Shown: positions 55,013 through 64,000 of the stretch, piece after piece
Layout of the letters: every line of letters begins with the position of its first letter
Numbering within the stretch: position 1 is the first letter of the stretch
Source: Rhipidocladum racemiflorum
Taxonomy: Eukaryota; Streptophyta; Magnoliopsida; Poales; Poaceae
Assembly (NCBI GenBank): GCA_036346355.1
Contig: JAYEVF010000045.1
Span: 1-64,000, forward strand
Direction: 5' to 3'
DNA length: 64,000 bases
Translations under genes and position numbers: made by a program
Notes under the pieces: model-generated
What the model was told of the DNA's origin: nothing
What the model saw: the letters and a program-made list of their open reading frames with translations, nothing else
Databases searched by the model: none

Positions 55013-56222
55013 GAAATCGTCGTTGTGGAATATTGCACGGTGACTCGGACGGATTCGAAATGCATGCCTAAATGAGTTACAACACATATGAATTGCATTC
55101 GGTGAGTTTGGCACCCGAGTTCATTTCGTTCATCATTTTCGTTTCGGGCCGCAATGTTTCATTTTGGCGTGCTAGGTTGTAGCGTGTAAGGTGCTTGCCA
55201 TAATATTCCATTTCGTGCATCATTTTTGGAGTGTGTGGTGTTTGCCACGATGTGTCATTTTGTGCATCATTTTCATTTTCGAATGGCTTCCGCTGCAGTG
55301 CCCGTTGGGACGCGTCTAGGAGGAATGTTTCAGTCCTACTCGAATGGATTCGATACAAATGATGAAAATCACTAACAAACATCATAAGTTCTTTCGGGGT
55401 GTTTGGCACTCGGTTCTGTTTCGTTAATCGGTTTCATTTGTATTCAGCTTTTATTATCGGTGGGAACCCGTCGTGGTGGAACATTTGACACCGACTCGGA
55501 CATATTCAAAATGCATGCCGAAATGAGTGGAAGCACATATGAATTCCACTCGATGTGTTTGGCACAGTGTTTGGCACTCAGTTTCATCTCGTACAACATT
55601 TTCGAACGGGCGCCGCTTGTTGTATTCGTTCGTGCTCATCGCGGAGAAATGTTTCACAACAACTCGGACGGACTCGAAATGCATACCGGAATGCGCTTGG
55701 GAAAATATGAAGTTCATTCGACATGATTGGAATGAAGTTTCGTTTCGTGCACCGTTTTGGTACGCGTGTAGTTTGCAGTACCATTAGGGACGCATCGTGC
55801 ATGAATATTTCGCATCGACTCGGACGTGCTCGAAAAGATTTGTCGAAATGGGATAGGGCATATATGAATTCCATTCGGGGAGTTTGACACCAATTTTCCT
55901 TTCGTGCATCGTTTCCGTCCGGACGCAGCTTCCAGATCACCTTGCGACCCGTCGCGGAGGGATGTTTCCGCACTCACTCGGACGTATTCGAAATGAATGC
56001 AGAACTGTAGCAGCAATGCATGGAAAATCCACTCGCGCAGTTTGGCCTACATTTTCCTTTCGTGCATTGTTTTGCTACGCACGTAGCTTGCATTACCCGT
56101 TGGCACCTATCGCGCAGAAATATTTTCACCGATCCGGATGCAACCGAAATGCATGCCGAAATGAGCTTGGGCACACGTGAACTCTATTCAGGGTGTCTGC
56201 CACAAGCTTTCTTTTCGTACTT
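55013..56222. repeat. Satellite array segment B (end of HOR copy 2, start of copy 3)
   Basis: Continues the HOR exactly at the monomer-6 position where the CRM interrupted it. Junction boxes at ~55038, 55339, 55497, 55660, 55817, 55979, 56134. A 14-bp duplication at ~55560-55580 (GTGTTTGGCACA then GTGTTTGGCAC) is unique to this copy. Confidence 0.92.
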
Positions 56223-57671
56223 TGATGAGACCATGCTCATCATGGACAGAACTAACACTGCATACATATGGTCATCACCAAGTATTGCTACAGTTATATC
56301 AACTGCATGGTTTCATCGACCCCCACCTTGGCCAGGACCATTAAGTTGGGGACACTTCATGGCATCCTCTACTTCGTATACAACTACTACGATGGCTCCA
56401 TCTGCATGGCTTTATCGACCCCCACCTTGGCCATCCTTCTACATCTTCGTCGGTTCAAGGACCATTGACTCGAGCTCGAGCCCGTCAAATGAATTATCAG
56501 ATCTAAAGACAAACTTGGGAGAAGATGATGAACTTGAGTCGAGGACGACTCAAATGCAAGAAGGGGAGGATGATGAGGACATCACTACCATGCATACGGC
56601 CATGCCTACAAACCCAATTGAAGCCAACAATGTAATACAAGGGCCAATTACTCGAGCTCGCGCACGTCAATTCAATTACCAGGTGAATGCGTTCCTCGGG
56701 TTGCATACAAATAATTTAATGAATGGAATGCTATTTAATCCTTGTGATGATTTTATTGTCCTTGGGATCCAAGGAGAAGGACTCCCAAACGTCAAGCATG
56801 AAGCCAATTCTTCCAGTGCACAAGTTCAACTCGGATTCGGCCTCCGGGACAGCACCAACTTCAAACGACCATAACTTTTGAACCACAAGGGTGTTTGAGG
56901 TCTATGAGTACTGGTTTGAAAGCTTTCGACGTCCTCTTTCCAACGGATCCGGCCCCACCTCCAAATTCCTTACGAGTCAACAGGAATCTGCAAAACAAGT
57001 TCAACTCGGATTCGGCCTACGGGACAGCACCAACTTAAAATGACCATAACTTTTGATCCACAATGGTGTTTGAGGTCTATGAGTACTGGTTTGAAAGGTT
57101 TCGACGTCCTCTTTCCAACGGATCCGGCCCCACCTCCAAATTCCTTACGAGTTAACAGGAATCTGCAAAACAAGTTCGGTCATCTTTCCAAATCCGAGTC
57201 AAACTAGGAATAGGAGTCCTACTCGGCCATGGAGGTGTTTTGGACGCCCCAAGCCTAGTTTTGGCCTCCTATTTCTCCTATAAATAGCTAGGGGAGTCCC
57301 ATAAAATAACTTGAGTTTTAGTTATTTGATAGTTTAGCCTTTTACTACTATTTTGAGTCTTTTAGACGTGCTCAACGGCCGCCTAACAAGCTCCTTGTAT
57401 CGAAACCCCAACTTTTTCTATACTTCATCTATATTTGCAATTTTAGATTGCTTTTGCCTTGTTCTTGCTTGTTCTTCGATTGCTTGCAGGAATTGATCTT
57501 CGTGATCAGGTTGATCGTGCCCACGGCAAGGTCAATAACCATCTGGAGTTGGTTTAGCGATTGCTAAGGCGCATCGTCGTTGTACGTTGTAGTCGGATCG
57601 TCAAAGTCGTCTCCACCCAAATCGAAAGTTATCATTCTCATCGAAAGATCGGGACACCCAGTGTTACATCA
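56223..57671 (+). mobile_element. Solo LTR of a second CRM subfamily (1449 bp)
   Basis: TGATGAGACCATG start, TTACATCA end; flanks TACTT (56218-56222) and TACTC (57672-57676) are near-identical target duplicates, and removal restores CTTTTCGTACTCGTTC as in the other HOR copies (e.g. 62360). The first ~350 bp are absent from the other CRM LTR, and ~56500-56575 equals the last internal pol segment of the full-length element (D-D-E-L-E-S-R-T-T). This LTR therefore starts further upstream and carries more of the integrase C-terminus. A 176-bp tandem duplication lies at ~56820-57173. No internal domains. Confidence 0.88.
56820..57173. repeat. 176-bp tandem duplication in the solo CRM LTR
   Basis: The unit starting CAAGTTCAACTCGGATTCGG occurs at 56820 and 56996, each ending near CAGGAATCTGCAAAA. 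The full-length element's LTRs have one copy. Confidence 0.88.
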
Positions 57672-59764
57672 TACTCGTTCTGCTACGAACATGACTTGTA
57701 GTACCATTCGTCGTGTAGGTTTCACACCGACACGGATGAGCCCAAACTGCTTGCTAAAATGAGCTACAGCAGACATGAAGTCCATTCTGGTTGATTGACA
57801 CTCAGCTTCATCATATGCGTCGTTTTCTTGCGAAAATCCTTGCACCATACAAAGACTGCCGTCGAAAGCAATGTTTCACACGACTCGGAATGATTCAAAA
57901 CGCATGCCGAAATGTGCTTGGACATATATGAAGTTCATTCGGCATGTTTGGAACAATGTTTTGTTTTTACACCATTTTAGTACGCGTGTAGTTTACATTA
58001 CCATTAGAGACCCATTGTGCATGATAGTTTCCTTCGAGCCGGACGTACTCGAAATGCTTGCTGAGACGGGCTAGGGCGCATATGAAGCCCATTCAGGGAG
58101 TTTTACTGCGAGTTTCGTTTCGTGCATCGTTTTCATTCGGACGCAGCTTGCAGTACCCCTTGTGACCCGTCGCGAAGGGATGTTTCACAGTCACTCGGAC
58201 GTATTCAAAATGAATGCAGAATTGTGCTGAAACGCACAAGCGAACATCGTAACTTAATTCTGGGTGTTTGGCACTCAGTTTCTTTTCGTGCATTGCTTTC
58301 AATTTTTTCAGCCTAGGAAATCGTCATTGTGGAATATTTCACGGCGACTCGGACGGATTCGAAATGCATGCCTAAATGAGTTACAACACATATGAATTGC
58401 ATTCGGTGAGTTTGGCACCCGAGTTCATTTCGTTCATCGTTTTCGTTTCGTACCGCAATGTTTCATTTTGGCGTGCTAGTTTGCAGCGTGTAAGGTGCTT
58501 GCCATATGTTCCATTTCGTGCATCATTTTTGGCGTGTGTGGTGTTTGCCACGATGTGTCATTTTGTGCATCATTTTCATTTTCGAATGGCTTCCGCTGCA
58601 GTGCCCGTTGGGACGCGTCTAGGAGGAATGTTTCAGACCTACTCGAATGGATTCGATACAAATGATGAAAATCACTAGCAAACATCATAAGTTCTTTCGG
58701 GGTGTTTGGCACTCGGTTCTGTTTCGTGCATCGGTTTCGTTTGTATTCAGCTTTTATTACCCGTGGGAACCCGTCGTGGTGGAACATTTGACACCGACTC
58801 GGACATATTCAAAATGCATGCCGAAATGAGTGGAAGCATATATGAATTCCACTCGATGTGTTTGGCACTTAGATTCATCTCGTGCAACGTTTTCGAACGG
58901 GCGCCGCTTGTTGTATTCGTTCGTGGTCATCACGGAGAAATGTTTCACAACAACTCGGACGGACTCGAAATGCAAGACGGAATGCGCTTGGGCAAATATG
59001 AAGTTCATTCGGCATGATTGTAACGAAGTTTCGTTTCGTGCACCGTTTTAATACGCGTGTAGTTTACAGTAGTACCGTTAGGGACCCATCGTGCATGAAT
59101 ATTTCGCATCAACTCGGACGTACTCGAAATGCTTATCGAAATGGGATAGGGCATATATGAGTCCATTCGGGGAGTTTGACACCAATTTTCCTTTCGTGCA
59201 TCGTTTCCGTCCGGACGAAGCTTGCAGAACACCTTGCGACCCGTCGCGGAGGGATGTTTCCGCACTCACTCGGACGTATTCGAAATGAATGCAGAACTGT
59301 AGCAGTAATGCATGGAATATCCACTCGCGCAGTTTGGCCTACATTTTCTTTTCCTGCATCGTTTTGATACGCACGCAGCTTGCATTACCCACTGGCACCT
59401 ATCGCGGAGAAATGTTTTGCACTGACCCCGATGCAAAAGAAATGCATGACGAAATGAGCTTGGGCACACATGAACTCTATTCAGGGTGTCTGCCACAAGC
59501 TTTCTTTTCAGACTCGCTCGCTACTTAACGTGACTTGTAGTACCATTCGTCGTGTAGGTTTCACACCGACACGGATGAGCCCAAATTGCTTGCTAAAATG
59601 AGCTACGGCTGACATGAAGTCCATTCTGGTTGATTGACACTCAGCTTTATCTTATGCGTCGTTTTCTTGTGAAAATCCTTACACCATATAGTACTCGTCG
59701 CTGAGGAATGTTTCACACGACTCGGAAAGATTCAAAACGCATGCCGAAATGTGCTTGGGCATAT
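57672..59764. repeat. Satellite array segment C (rest of HOR copy 3, start of copy 4)
   Basis: Junction boxes at ~57736, 57882, 58038, 58195, 58347, 58640, 58797, 58957, 59114, 59271, 59427, 59571 and 59724. Same monomer order as copy 1. Confidence 0.92.
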
Positions 59765-60770
59765 GAGAAAATTGATATTATGCCACTCTCAAGAGTGGTG
59801 TAAGCTAAAATGCCACCCTCGTCAATGACTTCGTTAAAATGCCACTCTTCTCGTGCTCTCCTTGTTAAAATGCCATTTTCGAATTTTTAAAATGAATTTC
59901 GCTTCTATGTGCAAATTTAGCCACTGAAAATGACTATCCTACCCAAGCTCTTGTTGACTCGTGGTGAAGAAAAGCCGACCGAAACCACGAGAGCCAGCGC
60001 GTGCGACCGCTCGGCCTCTGCGCCGGCCCGACCTCTCCGTCGCCGTTCCGGCCCGACGCGCCGGCCTCCAACAGCGGCTCTGCGCACCGACGACTCGGTG
60101 CGTCCTCTCCGGCTTCTGCGCCGTCTTCAGCTGCGCTCCATCCGCCCGTGACGACGCGCCGACTCACGACCACGTCGGCTCCGACTCCGTGCTACCTTGG
60201 TTCAACCGAGTTTGCTGCCGACGAGCCGCCGGCCCGTGCATCCAACCTTCACTGCTCACCTCCGGCCGTCTTCAGCGCCGCCGGCTCTGTGCTCCATCCG
60301 CCCGTGACGACGCGCCGACTCACGACCACGTCGGCTCTGACTCCGTGCTACCCTGGTGCCCGCCGCCTTCGGCTCTCCCCAGATCGGACTCGATCATTTT
60401 TTTTGAGTGGTTGCTTGACGTCCGTGCGCAAGGATAAGATAAGGTTCCTTTGTTCAAGTTTCCAGGCATGAGAAGCTTTGTGTTATTGCTTTGTTCAAGT
60501 TCGTGAGGAGGGAAGCTTCAAGCTTCTGGTGACTTCTAGCTAAGCGCGCAAAAAATGCTAGAGGTTGTCAGGGTCTGAGGAGGAAGAAAGCTGGAGGAAG
60601 AAGAAAGACGAGGGTACAAGAGTCATTTCATAGGCCTAAATTAGGAGAAATGCAGAAATGGCATGGGAATCAAGGCGTCAATGTTAAGAATGGCATTTTA
60701 AAGTTTGCCATCTCCAAAGTGGCAAATAGGTGAGGCCACCTCTAGAGAGTGGCATAATGTCAATTTTCCC
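59765..60770. mobile_element. Mutator-like element with GC-rich cargo (Pack-MULE candidate)
   Basis: 26-bp terminal inverted repeats (left GAGAAAATTGATATTATGCC..., right inverted GGGAAAATTGACATTATGCC...) with two mismatches. Flanks TGGGCATAT (59756-59764) and GGCGCATAT (60771-60779) are a 9-bp target duplication with two mismatches, as expected for MULEs. Next to the ends are several TTAAAATGCCA sub-terminal copies. The centre (~59985-60400) is strongly GC-rich, unlike the satellite or the ends. It holds a ~160-bp tandem duplication (CCATCCGCCCGTGACGACGC at ~60136 and ~60296). No transposase. Cargo origin is unknown. Confidence 0.82.
60136..60355. repeat. ~160-bp direct duplication in the MULE cargo
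   Basis: The block CCATCCGCCCGTGACGACGC continuing through CCGTGCTACC occurs twice, ~160 bp apart, with one or two substitutions. Confidence 0.85.
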
Positions 60771-63700
60771 GGCGCATATATGAAGTTCATTCGGCATGTT
60801 TGGAGGAATGTTTTGTTTTTTGCACCATTCTAGTACGCGTGTAGTTTACATTACCATTAGGGACCCTTTGTGCATGATATTTTCGCTTCGAGCCTGACGT
60901 ACTCGAAATGCTTGCATAGACGGGCTAGGGCGCATATGAAGTCCATTCGGGGAGTTTGACATCGAGTTTCGTTTCGTGCATCGTTTTCATTCGGACGCAG
61001 CTTTTCGTACCCCTTGTGACCCGTCGCGGAGGGATGTTTCGCACTCACTCGGATGTATTCATAATGAATGCAGAATTGTGCTGAAACACACAAGCGAACA
61101 TCGTAAGTTAATTCTGGGTGTTTCGCACTTAGTTTCTTTTCGTGCATCGCTTCCAATTTTTTCAGCCTAGGAACTCGTCGTTGTGGAATATTTCACGGCG
61201 ACTCGGACGGATTCGAAATGCATGCATAAATGAGTTACAACACATATGAATTGCATTCGGTGAGTTTGGCACCCGAGTTCATTTCGTTCATCGTTTTCGT
61301 TTCGTGCCGCAATGTTTCATTTTGGCGTGCTAGGTTGCAGCGTGTAAGGTGCTTGCCATAATGTTCCATTTCGTACATCATTTTCGGCGTGTGTGGTGTT
61401 TGCCACAATGTGTCATTTCGTACATCATTTTCATTTTCGAATGTCTTCTGCTGCAATGCCCGTTGGGACGCATCGTGGAGGAATGTTTCAGACCTACTCG
61501 AATGGATTCGATACAAATGATGAAAATCACTAACAAACATCATAAGTTCTTTCGGGGTGTTTGGCACTCGGTTCTGTTTCGTGCATCGGTTTCGTTTGTA
61601 TTCAGTTTTTATTACCCGTGGGAACCCGTCGTGGTGGAACATTTGACACCGACTCGGACATATTCAAAATGCATGCCGAAATGAGTGGAAGCACATATGA
61701 ATTCCACTCGATGTGTTTTGCACTCAGTTTCATCTTGTGCAACATTTTCGAACGGGCGCCGCTTGTTGTATTCGTTCGTGCTCATCGCGGAGAAATGTTT
61801 CACAACAACTCGGACGGACTCGAAATGCATACCGGAATGCGCTTGGGCAAATATGAAGTTCATTCGGCATGATTGGAATGAAGTTTCGTTTCGTGCACCG
61901 TTTTGGTACGCGTGTAGTTTGCAGTACCATTAGGGACGCATCGTGCATGAATATTTCGCATCGACTCGGACGTACTCGAAAAGATTTGTCGAAATGGGAT
62001 AGGGCATATATGAATTCCATTCGGGGAGTTTGACACCAATTTTCATTTCGTGCATCGTTTCCGTCCGGACGCAGCTTCCAGATCACCTTGCGACCCGTCG
62101 CGGAGGGATGTTTTCGCACTCACTCGGACGTAATTCGAAATGAATGCAGAACTGTAGCAGCAATGCATGGAAAGCCCACTCGCGTAGTTTGGCCTACATT
62201 TTCCTTTCGTGCATTGTTTTGCTACGCACGCACCTTGCATTACCCGTTGGCACCTATCGCGGAGAAATATTTTCACCGATCCGGATGCAACAGAAATGCA
62301 TGCCGAAATGAGCTTGGGCACACGTGAACTCTATTCAGGGTGTCTGCCACAAGCTTTCTTTTCGTACTCGTTCTGCTACGAACATGACTTGTAGTACCAT
62401 TCGTCGTGTAGGTTTCACACCGACACGGATGAGCCCAAACTGCTTGCTAAAATGAGCTACAACAGACATGAAGTCCATTCTGGTTGATTGACACTCAGCT
62501 TCATCTTATGCGTCGTTTTCTTGCGAAAATCCTTACACCATACAGTACTCGTCGCTGAGCAATGTTTCACACGACTCGGAATGATTCAAAACGCATGCCG
62601 AAATGTGCTTGGACATATATGAAGTTCAATCGGCATGTTTGGAACAATGTTTTGTTTTTACACCATTGTAGTACGCGTGTAGTTTACATTACCATTAGAG
62701 ACCCATATTGCATGATTGTTTCGCTTCGAGCCGGACGTATTCGAAATGCTTGCTGAGACGGGCTAGGGCGCATATGAAGCCCATTCGGGGAGTTTGGCTG
62801 CGAGTTTCGTTTCGTGCATCGTTTTCATTCGGACACAGCTTGAAGTACCCCTTGTGACCCATCGCGGAGGGATGTTTCACAGTCACTCGGACGTATTCAA
62901 AATTAATGCAGAATTGTGCTGAAACGCACAAGCGAACATCGTAACTTAATTCTGGGTGTTTGGCACTCAGTTTCTTTTCGTGCATCGCTTTCAATTTTTT
63001 CAGCCTAGGAAATCGTCGTTGTGGAATATTTCACGGCGACTCGGACGGATTCGAAATGCATGCCTAAATGAGTTACAACACATATGAATTGCATTCGGTG
63101 AGTTTGTCACCCGAGTTCATTTCGTTCATCGTTTTCGTTTCGTGCCGCAATGTTTCATTTTGGCGTGCTAGGTTGCAGCGTGTAAGGTGCTTGCCATAAT
63201 GTTCCATTTCGTGCATCATTTTTGGTGTGTGTGGTGTTTGCCACAATGTTTCATTTTGTGCATAATTTTCATTTTCGAATGTCTTCTGCTGCTGTGCCCG
63301 TTGGGACGCGTCGTGGAGGAATGTTTCAGACCTACTCGAATGGATTCGATACAAATAATGAAAATCACTAGCAAACATCATAAGTTCTTTCGGGGTGTTT
63401 GGCACTCGGTTCTGTTTCGTGCATCGGTTTCGTTTGTATTCATCTTTTATTACCCGTGGGAACCCGTCGTGGTGGAATATTTGACACCGACTCGGACATA
63501 TTCAAAATGCATGCCGAAATGAGTGGAAGCATATATGAATTCCACTCGATGTGTTTGGCACTTAGATTCATCTCGTGCAACGTTTTCGAACGGGCGCCGC
63601 TTGTTGTATTCGTTTGTGCTCATCGCGGAGAAATGTTTCACAACAACTTGGACGGACTCGAAATGCAAGCCGGAATGCGCTTGGGCAAATATGAAGTTCA

Positions 63701-64000
63701 TTCGGCATGATTGGAACGAAGTTTCGTTTCGTGCACCGTTTTGGTACACGTGTAGTTTACAGTAGTACCGTTAGGGACCCATCGTGCATGAATATTTCGC
63801 GTCGACTCGGACGTACTTGAAAAGATTTGTCGAAATGGGATAGGGCACATATGAGTCCATTCGGGGAGTTTGACACCAATTTTCCTTTCGTGCATCGTTT
63901 CCGTCCGGACGCAGCTTGCAGAACACCTTGCGACCCGTCGCGGAGTGATGTTTCCGCACTCACTCGGACGTATTCGAAATGAATGCAGAACTGTAGCAAC
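60771..64000. repeat. Satellite array segment D (rest of copy 4, copy 5, start of copy 6)
   Basis: Resumes in monomer 4 exactly where the MULE interrupted it. Junction boxes at ~60894, 61049, 61202, 61497, 61652, 61812, 61968, 62125, 62281, 62427, 62576, 62733, 62890, 63042, 63337, 63490, 63650, 63807 and 63965. The array runs off the window end. Confidence 0.93.
62125..63964. repeat. HOR copy 5 (1840 bp, uninterrupted)
   Basis: Second uninterrupted copy of the twelve-monomer unit; same order and spacing as 44409-46246, differing by scattered substitutions and 1-bp indels. Serves with copy 1 as the reference for judging the three interrupted copies. Confidence 0.92.

Noticed and set aside
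56020..56874. A 284-codon open frame across satellite and solo LTR
   Set aside because: It is a chance fusion of a satellite frame with the LTR-encoded integrase tail; only the part from ~56500 has protein meaning.
44371..64000. Dozens of open frames of 60-135 codons on both strands with similar translations
   Set aside because: They recur once per monomer or HOR and exist on both strands at once. They are by-products of a stop-poor satellite, not genes.
44371..64000. CENP-B box in the monomers
   Set aside because: No stretch fits the TTCG-N4-A-N2-CGGG pattern. TTCGGGGAG and TTCGTGCATCG are only superficially similar.

Overview
The window looks like nuclear DNA of a flowering plant, most likely a grass (Poaceae), at the edge of and partly inside a centromeric satellite array. 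No prokaryotic-style genes, rRNA, tRNA or CRISPR are visible. The grass assignment rests on a CRM-type (centromeric) Ty3/gypsy retrotransposon, a synaptotagmin/NTMC2-type C2 gene whose C-terminal tail matches my memory of the rice form, and a GC-rich Mutator-like cargo. It is an inference, and I cannot name the species.

Layout. (1) 1-2424: decayed minus-strand Ty1/copia element. (2) 2991-41008: one host gene on the plus strand, an extended-synaptotagmin-like protein (SMP plus C2 domains) of which seven exons can be placed. Exons 1-5 lie at 2991-5214 and carry many small insertions that shift the frame. Exons 6-7 (38141-38308, 40637-41008) are clean. Between exons 5 and 6 is a ~32.9-kb intron filled with nested LTR retrotransposons. 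These are one copia element (5524-17729) holding a LARD-like LTR pair and a second copia, another copia (17818-32092, TSD AAGGA) holding two more copia elements, a 3-kb solo gypsy LTR (33052-36048, TSD AATAA), and a minus-strand copia deletion derivative. Intron 6 holds a LINE-like remnant and a Mutator-type element with a 9-bp TSD. (3) 41895-44063: minus-strand copia element truncated in its reverse transcriptase by a fragment of a CRM-type LTR (44064-44370). (4) 44371-64000: tandem satellite of ~153-bp monomers in a higher-order repeat (HOR) of ~1,838 bp, interrupted by three younger insertions. These are a full-length CRM element (47138-55012, TSD GAAAT), a solo LTR of a related CRM subfamily (56223-57671), and a Mutator-like element with GC-rich cargo (59765-60770).

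How the parts relate. Once each insertion and one target-site copy are subtracted, the HOR period is 1838, 1852, 1838, 1839 and 1840 bp in successive copies. The 14-bp excess in copy 2 is one local duplication. The HOR array therefore existed before the insertions, and none of them disturbed the register. The array edge is a CRM LTR broken into satellite, and the last intact exon of the host gene lies only ~3.4 kb from the first satellite base. The host gene, a 33-kb nested-transposon intron and a homogenised candidate centromeric array are thus immediate neighbours. Sequence quality is a caveat: many coding remnants differ from their families by 1-5 bp indels, which could be decay or assembly error.
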